The position numbers and the translations under genes are program-made. A DNA stretch of 64,000 nucleotides, from positions 104,580-168,579 of the forward strand of contig NZ_JADOTV010000008.1 in assembly GCF_015767245.1 (NCBI RefSeq), read 5' to 3'. Below, one piece after another: positions 53,299 to 61,480 of this stretch. Positions within the stretch are counted from its first letter, which is position 1, and each line of letters begins with the position of its first letter. The notes beneath the pieces are model-generated. The model saw only the letters and a program-made list of their open reading frames with translations. It was not told the DNA's origin and made no database searches. Origin of the DNA: Aureivirga sp. CE67 (GTDB lineage Bacteria > Bacteroidota > Bacteroidia > Flavobacteriales > Flavobacteriaceae).

Positions 53299-54447
53299 AT
53301 GAACAAACTACTACTAACGACATTGCTATTTTTCTATTTAAGTCATTCCCATTGTCAGGATAAAATAGCTTCTACTGAATATCAAGGTAAATCTTATTTT
53401 ATTTACCCCGAAAGTCACGATGAAAAATATATGAATTTTAATATTCTGTCATGGAAAGACAACAAAATTAGGGAAAAGTATCAGCTTAATAAAGAAGAAT
53501 CTACAGATGGAAAATGGATTCAGTTTTATAAAAACCACGATTCTATTCCAGCTAAGGTTTTCGAATTGAAAAATGGTAAATTTAACGGAAAGTACAGTAA
53601 GTATTATGAAAATGGACAGATAGAATTAATCCAAAATTACCTTGATGAAAATATCACTGGCTTAAGAGTTGATTATTTTGAAAACGGAAAAATAAGAGAT
53701 AGTGTGATCTATAAATTAGATACTGCAAGAAACGGTCATGTTTTTTCTAATAAAATTTATAGAAAATCATTTTATGAAAATGGTAATTTAAAAAAGATTG
53801 AAACTTATGACTCGACAGGAGTTAAAAACGGAAAGTGGACTGAATATTACGAAAACGGTCAAATAAAAATTGAAGAATATTTTACTAATACTAAAATCAA
53901 TCTTGGTAATTCTGCAATTAAAAACTCTTATGGAAAAAGAACAAAAACATTAAGCTATTATTATCCTAATGGTCAATTACGTTTTGCTTTAAACTATTCA
54001 AATGATAAAATTGAGGATGGTTTATTCATTGAATATTATCCAAGTGGTAATAAAAAAATTAGCGGTAATTTAAATAACGGACTACGAAGCGGCAGTTGGA
54101 CTGAATTTTATGAAAGTGGAAAAATTAAATCTTCTGGAGATTTCACCTCTGGAAATTACACTGTTTGCGGAGCATTACCTTTTACTGCATACTATGAATA
54201 CAAAATTGGAAAATGGAACTATTATTATCCAAATGGAAAAATAAAAGCAAACGGAATTTACGAATACGGTTTAAAAAATATTAAGACAAATTGTGAAGGT
54301 GGTGTAAATATCAACTGTGGTGAATTGACAAATGAATGGAGTTTTTACGATAATGACGGAATCGAATATTCATTGAAAAACGCTTTAGAAAAAGGAATTA
54401 TTGCAGATAAAGAAGTTTATAGAAAACGAATATATTTAATAAAATGA
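53299..54447 (+). CDS. Cassette 9, gene 1: exported YwqK-type MORN-repeat protein
   Basis: This 382-residue protein has signal peptide MNKLLLTTLLFFYLSHSHCQ and about eight MORN_2-type repeats (KYYENGQIELIQNY, DYFENGKIRDS, EYYENGQIKIEEYF, SYYYPNGQLRFALNY, EYYPSGNKKISGNL). The family is often labelled YwqK antitoxin, but no toxin gene lies next to it and the secreted form argues for another role. The open frame runs back through the attC-like site by a TTG; the ATG at 53299 is preferred. It overlaps the next gene by 4 bases. Confidence 0.85.
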   Translation: MNKLLLTTLLFFYLSHSHCQDKIASTEYQGKSYFIYPESHDEKYMNFNILSWKDNKIREKYQLNKEESTDGKWIQFYKNHDSIPAKVFELKNGKFNGKYSKYYENGQIELIQNYLDENITGLRVDYFENGKIRDSVIYKLDTARNGHVFSNKIYRKSFYENGNLKKIETYDSTGVKNGKWTEYYENGQIKIEEYFTNTKINLGNSAIKNSYGKRTKTLSYYYPNGQLRFALNYSNDKIEDGLFIEYYPSGNKKISGNLNNGLRSGSWTEFYESGKIKSSGDFTSGNYTVCGALPFTAYYEYKIGKWNYYYPNGKIKANGIYEYGLKNIKTNCEGGVNINCGELTNEWSFYDNDGIEYSLKNALEKGIIADKEVYRKRIYLIK

Positions 54448-54968
54448 TAATTAAAATATTCACTCTCTCTTTACTGATAATTTTGTCAAACTGTAATGCA
54501 GTTACAAAAGAGAAAGAGTCTGAAAAAGTTGAAATAACCCAAGAGTCTGAAATTGGTACTAATTCTGATTCGATAAAAATTGAACCAAGAATAATATATG
54601 TAGCTTATGGATATTATTGTGGAGAATGTGCCAATGAATGTACTAAAATGTATAAACATTATCTCATTGGAAATATGACAACATTTTGGACCGATAAAAC
54701 CGATTCATATTTCAAAGATGGCGGACTAAAGTTCGAGACTAAAATGTCAAGAGAATCGGAAAAAATTAGTTTTGAATTAATAAATAAGATTCCCAAGTCA
54801 ATACTTGCATCTGATCGTAATAGAAACATTTATGGATGTCCTGACTGTGATGACGGATGTGGTTTGTACTTTGAATTTCAACTTGATGTACCTAATTCAA
54901 AACCAATCAAATATGGAATGGAATATAGTTTTAATGGAGCGACTGGTGACATAAAGGAATTTGGTTAG
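54444..54968 (+). CDS. Cassette 9, gene 2: Cys-rich lipoprotein
   Basis: This 174-residue protein has a lipoprotein signal (LLIILSNCNAVTK, Cys about 17). The mature part has two Cys clusters, YYCGECANECTKMY and YGCPDCDDGCGLYF, which may bind metal or form disulphides. Translation is coupled to the YwqK-type gene (ATGA overlap). Function unknown. Confidence 0.7.
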   Translation: MIIKIFTLSLLIILSNCNAVTKEKESEKVEITQESEIGTNSDSIKIEPRIIYVAYGYYCGECANECTKMYKHYLIGNMTTFWTDKTDSYFKDGGLKFETKMSRESEKISFELINKIPKSILASDRNRNIYGCPDCDDGCGLYFEFQLDVPNSKPIKYGMEYSFNGATGDIKEFG

Positions 54969-55004
54969 TTGATAAAAATTACAATTGAAAAACTAGAAAA
55001 ACAC

Positions 55005-55075
55005 CGCTAACACTGTATATGAAATCATAGTCGCTTATTGGCAAGTTACACTTTATATACTAACTGTATACAACC
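55005..55075 (+). other. attC-like site 9 (short type 2)
   Basis: CGCTAACACTGTATATG on the left and CTTTATATACTAACTGTATAC on the right pair partly. The right end lacks the ACGTT found elsewhere, and cassette ends on either side do not match, so this site is probably decayed. Confidence 0.55.
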
Positions 55076-55081
55076 AATAAA

Positions 55082-55409
55082 ATGAAAAAGATAAAAGAGA
55101 TTCTGAGTACAACCATTATTTTTTTAGTTTCTTATTTATCATATGGACAATTAGACTCAAATAAAAATGGATAATTTAATAGTTTATGGTGAAACCTTTT
55201 CATTCAAGGTGAAGGAACCAAACAATTGGAAAGGTGATATTAATAATGCTGTGAAGTATCATTCTAATATCGTTTTCTATAAAAACAAAAAAGAACTCAA
55301 AAATGGAGGAGCTATAATTCAGGTTTTAGATTTTACTAAACAAGATGAAAAGACCAATAAAGACTTAGAATATGACATTAGTAACTATGAAAGAGATTAT
55401 GAAAAGTAA
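55082..55409 (+). pseudogene. Cassette 10, gene 1: exported protein gene with a frameshift
   Basis: The first frame gives signal peptide MKKIKEILSTTIIFLVSYLS and stops at 55172. The second frame, overlapping at AAATAAAAATGG, continues at once with DNLIVYGETFSFKVKEPNNW and stops at 55407-55409. Joining the frames gives one normal exported protein, so a one-base slip in the A-run near 55162-55167 is likely. The end DISNYERDYEK runs into the next gene's start and may itself be a truncation. Confidence 0.65.
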
Positions 55410-55896
55410 AATTATTATACTGTTAATTATATTTTTAACTCAAATTAAAATTATTGCACAAGATTTGAATCAATTAGAATTAGATAAAATCTATATTGAA
55501 GCATTAAATAGTGATTATTTTAGAAATCATTTAAAACAAGAAACAATAGAATTAAATGATAGAATTGAAAGAATTAAGAATGAATTTACAAACAACGAGT
55601 ATAAATATGTGGAAAGTGAAAATATTACAAAATATGCACTTAAAAATGGTAGAAAAATAAGAATTGCAGTTATTGATCATCTTCAAATAGGAAAAGATAC
55701 TATAGATATTAATTATACATATTATCACGTAAATGCTAAAAGAGGAATTTATTTTTTTAAAGGGAAAATACGTTTTAAAAGAGCATTTATCGCATTACCT
55801 TGTGGAAATGGAAAATATGTTCCAGATATAAGATTTGTTTTTAATAGGGAAAAGAAAAAATGGATTAAAGTTGAAAAAGATTTAAACACTAAATAA
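55399..55896 (+). CDS. Cassette 10, gene 2: exported protein of unknown function
   Basis: This 165-residue protein has signal peptide MKSKIIILLIIFLTQIKIIAQ; an in-frame ATG at 55387 would add four residues. The mature part is Lys/Ile/Asn-rich with no recognised motif. It overlaps the end of the frameshifted gene. Confidence 0.65.
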   Translation: MKSKIIILLIIFLTQIKIIAQDLNQLELDKIYIEALNSDYFRNHLKQETIELNDRIERIKNEFTNNEYKYVESENITKYALKNGRKIRIAVIDHLQIGKDTIDINYTYYHVNAKRGIYFFKGKIRFKRAFIALPCGNGKYVPDIRFVFNREKKKWIKVEKDLNTK

Positions 55897-55969
55897 AAAA
55901 CGATAACTAACAAAGAGCTAAATTAAAAATCAATTAAAACAATCTTAAACTTTATACAATATTTATCTA

Positions 55970-56003
55970 AGCATATCAGAGTACTATTTTGATATGCTTT
56001 TTT
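55970..56003 (+). terminator. Terminator inside type 1 site 10
   Basis: AGCATATCA pairs with TGATATGCT, followed by TTTTTTT. Confidence 0.82.
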
Positions 56004-56061
56004 TATTTTCAACAACTTTAAAAAACAGTTTTCATCTACTTTTAAATATTTAAGTCTTTTA

Positions 56062-56093
56062 TTTGTTAAAAATTTCAGATTCATATATATTTG
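56062..56093 (+). promoter_or_regulatory. Promoter in type 1 site 10
   Basis: TTTG, 20 bases, TATATTTG, facing the gene at 56195. Confidence 0.65.
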
Positions 56094-56194
56094 GACATCT
56101 GCTGCTATGAAAATTCAAAATATATAGAAATATTATAGTTACAGTTATAAGAGAAATAACAGGAATTCCTGTTATGGTTAAATTGCGCATAATC

Positions 56195-56815
56195 ATGAAA
56201 AACATACAGATTTTAATAATATTTCTATTCTCTATTGGAGTTTCAGCACAAAATATAACTGAAATTAATTCTGATTTGAAACTATCTGATTCACTGACTT
56301 ACGAAACAGAAGTGCGAATTTATCAAGGCGGCGGAATAACAAATTACTCTTCACTTTTTAGAATGTTTCAAGACAAATCGGAGAAATGGACAGCTGAATT
56401 TTACGAGCATTACGCAAAGGTTGAGGGACAAGTGGAATTACGGGCTAAAAAACAAACTCTAAAATCGGAAAATGATATGGAATTTATTTTTCTAAACTTT
56501 ATTCGGAGTCATATTTTAGACTTACCAAATTTAAGCGAAATAAAATGGAAGTTAGTAACTCGTGGAAAAGTTGAAAAAGTAAAAATGATACATCGAGGTA
56601 AAGAGATTGAGGAATATGAATTAATAAACATGCAAGTTGCGATTTTAGATGGAGAAGGATATAAAATTCAAGTCCGAGGTAGGAATAAAACAAACGAATT
56701 TGAATTTTCAAATCCCAATGGATATTTAAATCATTATCCAGAAATTGATGAACTGAATTATATGTGCGAAATTCTGAATTTAATAAGAACGGAATTTGAC
56801 ATTTGGAAAAAATAA
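56195..56815 (+). CDS. Cassette 11: exported protein of unknown function
   Basis: This 206-residue protein has signal peptide MKNIQILIIFLFSIGVSAQ; an upstream in-frame ATG lies inside the attC-like palindrome and is rejected. The mature part has VRIYQGGGITNYSSLFRMF and a mixed alpha/beta look, with no recognised family. Base composition is richer in GC than its neighbours, consistent with a separate origin. Cassette ends match 8 of 10. Confidence 0.68.
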   Translation: MKNIQILIIFLFSIGVSAQNITEINSDLKLSDSLTYETEVRIYQGGGITNYSSLFRMFQDKSEKWTAEFYEHYAKVEGQVELRAKKQTLKSENDMEFIFLNFIRSHILDLPNLSEIKWKLVTRGKVEKVKMIHRGKEIEEYELINMQVAILDGEGYKIQVRGRNKTNEFEFSNPNGYLNHYPEIDELNYMCEILNLIRTEFDIWKK

Positions 56816-56816
56816 C

Positions 56817-56873
56817 TATGCACAACAACACCTAAACTGTATTAAAACGCAGCTTAGCCAAAACGTTACCTGC
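56817..56873 (+). other. attC-like site 11 (type 3)
   Basis: Left CCTAAACTG and right CAGCTTAGCC pair; R'' TATGCACAAC, right end ACGTTACCTGC. Compare site 18 (61403), where CTAAACT pairs with AGTTTAG. Confidence 0.8.
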
Positions 56874-56880
56874 AATATCT

Positions 56881-57360
56881 ATGCTGAACATATTTAAACG
56901 TAAAAAGAAAACTACTGATCATGAACCCAATGAAAAGCTTAACGGAATAATTGGTGAATATGAAGAAGATGGTTTTCCAATTGTTGTGAGATTTATTAAT
57001 GAAATACCTGACAATTCAATAATTTCAAGAATGGCTTGGTTTACTGTTGTTTCATGGAAATATGACGATTCTGAAAGAAATGGAATGCCAGCAAAATCGA
57101 CAAACGATAAAATGCTTAAACTAGAAGGCGCTCTTGAAACAGCATTCTGGAAAAGTGACATTTGCAAACATGCCTACAATAGAACTGGAAATGGATTAAA
57201 AGAATTCAATTACTACATTGAAAACAGAGAAGAATTTATGATTCATTTCAATAAAACGTTAGAAGGACATGAAGTATATCCGATTGAAATAAATTTTTAT
57301 GAAGACCCTGAATGGGTTGAAATGCACAAAATAATTGATGATTTTAAAACAAAAAAGTAG
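56881..57360 (+). CDS. Cassette 12: DUF695 protein
   Basis: This 159-residue protein is cytoplasmic (starts MLNIFKRKKKTTDHE). The DUF695 pattern is visible: PIVVRFINEIPD, WFTVVSWKYDD, NGMPAKSTNDKMLKLEGALE and NRTGNGLKEFNYYIENREEF. The family's role is unknown. It starts 7 bases after the R' box of site 11. Cassette ends match 6 of 8, the differences being transitions. Confidence 0.82.
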   Translation: MLNIFKRKKKTTDHEPNEKLNGIIGEYEEDGFPIVVRFINEIPDNSIISRMAWFTVVSWKYDDSERNGMPAKSTNDKMLKLEGALETAFWKSDICKHAYNRTGNGLKEFNYYIENREEFMIHFNKTLEGHEVYPIEINFYEDPEWVEMHKIIDDFKTKK

Positions 57361-57509
57361 ATAACACTATATAGCAAATATGGCGTTCGGTGGCTTATCA
57401 ATATTCTGAGTTACCAGAAAGAGCGCCAAATATAAAATTTGGCTTAGTGCAAGCTTGAGAGTTTTTCGCTATCAACTACCCTACTTGCCATATATTAAAC
57501 GTTACCTGC
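57358..57509 (+). other. attC-like site 12 (type 2)
   Basis: Outer arms TAACACTATATAGCAAATATGG and CCCTACTTGCCATATATTAAACGTTA, with inner GCCAAATATAAAATTTGGC. It is clearly homologous to site 1 with changes in both arms. It overlaps the stop of the DUF695 gene. Confidence 0.8.
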
Positions 57510-57588
57510 AAGCTGAAAATAAATTTGATTGAAATGGAAAGGTTACATATTAAGATGAAATAAAAAAACAAACATACAATTCAATATA

Positions 57589-57993
57589 ATGAAATTTTAT
57601 AAACCACTTTTTTCAATTATTATCATAATAATACAACTGATTTTATCTATTGTGAGTTATTACAATTTTGTTGATTGGGGGAAAAATAATCCTGAATTGG
57701 ACAAATTGATTAGCCGAGTTTTTCTAGGTGATAGTTTATTCTTATTTGTTTTAATAATTGGATTTTACGAAATGCAAACAAAACAGAATTGGTTTAAAGT
57801 TGTAATTCGAATATTTTTGGTGTGTATAGTTTTAGGAACTGTATTTTCAGAATTTATTCCAATTGACCAATTTTATTTTGGAGTTTATAATACAGCTTGT
57901 TTTTCAGCAATAATAGCTCTAGTTCTGATCGCATTACGATTTGGAAAATATATTTTAAATAAAATAAGAAAGAAAAATACTTTTAGGAATTAA
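57589..57993 (+). CDS. Cassette 13: four-helix membrane protein
   Basis: This 134-residue protein has about four membrane segments (residues 7-27, 44-62, 71-92 and 100-120) and a basic tail (KYILNKIRKKNTFRN). No recognised family. About 100 non-coding bases follow before site 13; no gene is seen in them. Confidence 0.7.
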   Translation: MKFYKPLFSIIIIIIQLILSIVSYYNFVDWGKNNPELDKLISRVFLGDSLFLFVLIIGFYEMQTKQNWFKVVIRIFLVCIVLGTVFSEFIPIDQFYFGVYNTACFSAIIALVLIALRFGKYILNKIRKKNTFRN

Positions 57994-58092
57994 TAATGAA
58001 ATATGGATATGAAGAGTTTGGTTAGATTTTTTTAATGACAGGAAAATATTACGGAATGAATTCATATAAATTTAATAAGATCGAAAAAAACT

Positions 58093-58206
58093 AGCTATAA
58101 CAAAGAAGTGTAAATTTAACCTTCTACTGCTATGAAAATTCAAAATTTACAGAAATTTCATGGTTACAGATATAATAGGAATTCTTGTTATAGTAATGTT
58201 GTAATT
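58093..58206 (+). other. attC-like site 13 (type 1, minimal)
   Basis: R'' AGCTATAAC, then without terminator or promoter CTGCTATGAAAATTC, whose partner GAAATTTCATGG plus TTACAG follows a 10-base loop, then AATTCTTGTTATAGTAAT and R' GTTGTAATT. This shows that the hairpin part is the conserved core of type 1. Confidence 0.75.
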
Positions 58207-58214
58207 TTTTACAA

Positions 58215-58610
58215 ATGAAACTCAAATTAATAATAATAATGATGATAGGATTTTCTCTTGTTTCGTGCGATCCTGCTCAAACCATTGAAATAGAGAATAA
58301 TTCAAATGATTTGTCAACTATAAAATTTTTTTTCACTGGAACTGAATATTATAAGTTCGACAATTTCGTGACAAAAGATTCATTAATAATAAATCTAGAC
58401 TCAGCCGAAGCAAGAGTTTTTGATTTTGGAATTGGAACATGGGAAATTCATAATTCATTGGACTCACTAGTCAATAGGGTTGAAAGAATAGAAATTGTTA
58501 CTAAAAAATCGACTGAACTTTTTGAAAGCAAGGATCAAGTCAAGTCATTCTTTTGGGACAGATTAATTGACGATAGGTATAGAGCAAGAATTATTATTAA
58601 AATAGAATAA
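58215..58610 (+). CDS. Cassette 14: lipoprotein of unknown function
   Basis: This 131-residue protein has a lipoprotein signal (LIIIMMIGFSLVSCDPAQ, Cys about 18). The rest looks like one beta-sandwich domain with no recognised motif. The cassette ends match 8 of 9 (GTTGTAATT at 58198, CATTACAAC at 58614). Confidence 0.72.
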   Translation: MKLKLIIIMMIGFSLVSCDPAQTIEIENNSNDLSTIKFFFTGTEYYKFDNFVTKDSLIINLDSAEARVFDFGIGTWEIHNSLDSLVNRVERIEIVTKKSTELFESKDQVKSFFWDRLIDDRYRARIIIKIE

Positions 58611-58613
58611 ACA

Positions 58614-58670
58614 CATTACAACAAGGTGCAAAAATTCACTAAAATGCATTTTATACAAGACGCTAACAAT
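58614..58670 (+). other. attC-like site 14 (unique type)
   Basis: AACAAGGTGCAAAAATTCAC and ATGCATTTTATACAAGACGCTAAC form a weak imperfect stem. The right end has GCTAAC in place of GTT. Confidence 0.6.
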
Positions 58671-58678
58671 AATAGGAA

Positions 58679-59167
58679 ATGAAAAAGACAGATAAATCAA
58701 TACATAATATTTCTCTCGCTTCAATAAAGAGAAGTACGATGAAACCATATGATTTTAAGTGGACAAAGTTTTATGAATCGAATTTAGATTTTCATTATGA
58801 AGGACTTTCATTAAACTTAACAGAAGATGAACTTATTATCTGTTCGACTTTAATAGATGGAGAAAACTATAGTGTTTTAACTACCCAGAAGCTTATTACT
58901 GTAGTGGAGGGAAGAGAAAGAGCTGAAAGTTTATTGGGAGCAACAGACATAGGATATGGAGATTTTAAGGAATACAAAGATATCCAAGTAAGTTTTGGAT
59001 TTGTTAAACTTGAAAATGGTGATGATTTGAAATATTTCATTGAAACTGGAAAAGCATCAATGATTATGATTCATGGTGTGAGAACACTTATCAGAACTCA
59101 AAAAATGACTAACCAGAATGTGGAAAATGTGACTCGAATATGGAATCGAAAAAATAAAAACTGCTGA
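58679..59167 (+). CDS. Cassette 15: cytoplasmic protein of unknown function
   Basis: This 162-residue protein starts 8 bases after site 14. An internal ATG at 58739 (MKPYDFKWTKFYES) may be the true start. The segment EDELIICSTLIDGENYSVLTTQKL resembles a PH-like or small beta-domain protein, but no family is recognised. Confidence 0.65.
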   Translation: MKKTDKSIHNISLASIKRSTMKPYDFKWTKFYESNLDFHYEGLSLNLTEDELIICSTLIDGENYSVLTTQKLITVVEGRERAESLLGATDIGYGDFKEYKDIQVSFGFVKLENGDDLKYFIETGKASMIMIHGVRTLIRTQKMTNQNVENVTRIWNRKNKNC

Positions 59168-59236
59168 TAAAGTGTAAATTTCAATTTTTGTCGTAGGTGC
59201 AATATAGGAATTGAAACTTACACAGGTCGTCAGACT
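59161..59236 (+). other. attC-like site 15 (type 5)
   Basis: A strong stem GTGTAAATTTCAATT (59172-59186) pairs with AATTGAAACTTACAC (59209-59223), one mismatch, with outer CTGATAA/GTCAGAC. The loop GTAGGTGCAATATAGG resembles that of site 17. Confidence 0.78.
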
Positions 59237-59344
59237 GCACAAAAACTGAATTAATAACAATAAACAAAAGACAGAAATTCAATTCTCAGAAAGTGAAAAT
59301 TGTGAGGTTTATTCGCAGACTCATGTCATATAAAATTTAACCAA

Positions 59345-60052
59345 ATGAAAAAAATTTTAACCTACATATTAATATTTCTGACATTCAGCTGTGCTGAGAA
59401 AAAGAAAGAATCTAAATCTGACATTGAAATTGAGAAAAATGAAAAAGCCTTAATAAAAACTGATTCAACAGAATTGAAAGCTAAGCAGATTATTGAAATA
59501 GAAAAATCTGATTCTCTATTTATTGACCCAAATGATTTTAAATACTCAAACCTAAATGAATTTGATTTAAGAGGTTGGTATCATGGAAAATTCGTTGATA
59601 GTCTTAAATCATTCTCTTCAAAAGAAAAGTTAATTGCATATTTTCAAAACGAAAGACTCAAAGGAGAGAATATTTACCCTGCAAATTACCAATACTTTTC
59701 AATCCAAAAAAATGACAAATCAGAAAAAATAATTACAATTATAGAAGGAGATGAAAGTTGTTGTCAGGATTTACATTATTTGATTTACAATTCTGAAAAT
59801 AAACTATTAAGTGATAATATCGTTGCCGGAACTGGTGGAGATGGAATGTGGTCATATGACCAATATGGAAAATTTGTAAATAACTCAACTTACATATTGA
59901 CTCGAATTGATATGGAAGAAATTGAATTAGAAAATGGTGGAACGGAAATTCAAATAGATTCTGTAATTACAAATTATAGATTTTATAAAAACAAACCATT
60001 TAAAAAATTGACTGAAAAAAAATTTAAAAAAACACTTAAAGACAACAAGTAA
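59345..60052 (+). CDS. Cassette 16: lipoprotein of unknown function
   Basis: This 235-residue protein has a lipoprotein signal (LTYILIFLTFSCAEKK, Cys about 16) and a charged linker. A C-terminal domain has SIQKNDKSEKIITIIEGDESCCQDLHYLIYN and VAGTGGDGMWSYDQYGKFVN. No recognised family. About 110 bases of non-coding sequence precede it. Confidence 0.7.
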   Translation: MKKILTYILIFLTFSCAEKKKESKSDIEIEKNEKALIKTDSTELKAKQIIEIEKSDSLFIDPNDFKYSNLNEFDLRGWYHGKFVDSLKSFSSKEKLIAYFQNERLKGENIYPANYQYFSIQKNDKSEKIITIIEGDESCCQDLHYLIYNSENKLLSDNIVAGTGGDGMWSYDQYGKFVNNSTYILTRIDMEEIELENGGTEIQIDSVITNYRFYKNKPFKKLTEKKFKKTLKDNK

Positions 60053-60055
60053 AAA

Positions 60056-60112
60056 CATTGCACAACAAAACCTAAACTACATTAAAACGCAACTTAACTA
60101 AAACGTCTTAAC
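60056..60112 (+). other. attC-like site 16 (type 3)
   Basis: GCACAACAAAACCTAAACTACATTAAAACGCAACTTAACTAAAACGTC in outline; the stem is weaker than in sites 11 and 18, and the right end reads ACGTCTTAAC. Confidence 0.7.
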
Positions 60113-60134
60113 AGATTGAAAAATAAAACTTAAA

Positions 60135-60650
60135 ATGGAGGAAACTGTTTTTAAATTGAAAATTGAAAAGGAACATTATGAGGGAATATATCTTCCTGTT
60201 ACTGGTGAAACTCATCCTACTGAGAAAATAATCAAGAGAGACTTTAAAATTGGAATTACTCTTTTATTCTTATTAATAGTTTCATTGCCAATTTCAATAT
60301 ATATTGTGGATTATGGTATAACTATTTTTGTTTTAATATTATTTATAATAGCTCTAGTTAATTATATATTATCTAAAAAAAAGTTCAATTATTCGAATAA
60401 GAAAATTAATGAATGGATAAATAAACAAATAAGTTTTGAAAAAAATGAAATAGTTTTATCAGAAAATACTTTTACAATTATTCGGGGAGAAGAAGAAACT
60501 ATTGAGAAATGGGAGAATATAAAAAATATAGAAATAAAAGAAAATTATTTTGAGATAGAAGGGAAACATCAATATGTAATACCTAAAAGATCATTGAATG
60601 AAAAAGATTTTGAAGATTTTAAAAACATTATAAAAGAAAAAATGAAATAA
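60135..60650 (+). CDS. Cassette 17: YcxB-like membrane protein
   Basis: This 171-residue protein has two adjacent membrane segments (about residues 37-55 and 60-76) followed by a YcxB-like C-terminal domain: ISFEKNEIVLSENTFTIIRG, TIEKWENIKNIEIKENYFEI and YVIPKRSLNEKDFEDFKNI. The family's role is unknown; the soluble part has a PH-like fold. Confidence 0.82.
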   Translation: MEETVFKLKIEKEHYEGIYLPVTGETHPTEKIIKRDFKIGITLLFLLIVSLPISIYIVDYGITIFVLILFIIALVNYILSKKKFNYSNKKINEWINKQISFEKNEIVLSENTFTIIRGEEETIEKWENIKNIEIKENYFEIEGKHQYVIPKRSLNEKDFEDFKNIIKEKMK

Positions 60651-60653
60651 TGT

Positions 60654-60721
60654 GCTTCAACAAAGTATAAGTTTTGCTTTCTGCAGTAGATGTAACACAG
60701 AAATCGAAACTTAAAGCCAAC
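60654..60721 (+). other. attC-like site 17 (type 5)
   Basis: AAGTTTTGCTTTCTG (60669-60683) pairs with CAGAAATCGAAACTT (60698-60712). Compared with site 15 both arms have changed together (CAATT/AATTG against CTTTCTG/CAGAAAT) while the loop stays similar. Confidence 0.78.
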
Positions 60722-60809
60722 AATATCTGTACCTAATACAGAAATGTAAAATCAAAAATAATTACAAGAAAAAAAATCAATCTAAGTTCTATAAATAATT
60801 TTTAATTAT

Positions 60810-61427
60810 ATGAATATTATCAAAAAAGACACTATAATATTTTGTTTATTCATTTTACTATTATCTTGCCAGAATTCAATTGAAATACCAATTGAAAGAG
60901 TTGTTTTCTCAAATAATGAAAGTTTAGATTTTATAGCTGGAACAATAGCAACTGATTCTTATTATATAACTGGGCCTAAGCCAAAACTTAATACATCTTT
61001 GGTTGGTTTCAATAAAGATACACTTCAGGTTTTTAATAGTGAAAATGAATACTTAAAACGAATGAACTCCATAAAAAGAGTTATTAAAGACGAATTAAGA
61101 ATAAATGATAATCATCCTTTTAACAAAGGAAAAATTGATATTGGTGATCTTTATTTTAAAAATAAAAACATAAAAGGAGTTACATTTATCTGTTCTGATT
61201 CTCTAAATAATAAACGTGTTTATTTGATACAATTGAGTAATTCGAATAGAAAAGCATTTAAAATAGATTTAATTGCTGGAAAATTTTCTAAGAAAGACAC
61301 GATCACTAAGGTGGATGCTTTCAAAATAAATGACTCAATCATTGAAATAACAAAAAAAGTATCTAAAGACTCTTTTAGTTTTAAGACTATCGATACTTTA
61401 AGAATAACAACACCTAAACTCCATTAA
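60810..61427 (+). CDS. Cassette 18: lipoprotein of unknown function
   Basis: This 205-residue protein has a lipoprotein signal (DTIIFCLFILLLSCQNS, Cys about 20). The mature part is basic with no motif. The C-terminal TTPKLH and stop are encoded by attC-like site 18 (ACAACACCTAAACTCCATTAA), so the end of the protein is borrowed from the site. Confidence 0.68.
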   Translation: MNIIKKDTIIFCLFILLLSCQNSIEIPIERVVFSNNESLDFIAGTIATDSYYITGPKPKLNTSLVGFNKDTLQVFNSENEYLKRMNSIKRVIKDELRINDNHPFNKGKIDIGDLYFKNKNIKGVTFICSDSLNNKRVYLIQLSNSNRKAFKIDLIAGKFSKKDTITKVDAFKINDSIIEITKKVSKDSFSFKTIDTLRITTPKLH

Positions 61428-61454
61428 AACGTAGTTTAGCTGAAACGTTAATGA
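61403..61454 (+). other. attC-like site 18 (type 3)
   Basis: CTAAACT pairs perfectly with AGTTTAG; right end GAAACGTTAATGA. In site 11 the same stem reads CTAAACTG with CAGCTTAG. Confidence 0.78.
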
Positions 61455-61480
61455 AAACATACTAAATCCAAACAAAAACT

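Larger units (their letters stand above)
55902..56191 (+). other. attC-like site 10 (type 1, full length)
   Basis: R'' region ATAACTAAC, AAAGAGCTAAATTAAAA, terminator (55970), promoter (56062), CTGCTGCTATGAAAATTC, TTATAGTTACAG, and the palindrome TAACAGGAATTCCTGTTA, ending at ATTGCGCATA. It is about 290 bases, the longest site. Confidence 0.75.

Noticed and set aside
53299..54447. Toxin-antitoxin pair based on the YwqK label.
   Set aside because: No toxin gene lies next to it, and the protein has a signal peptide.
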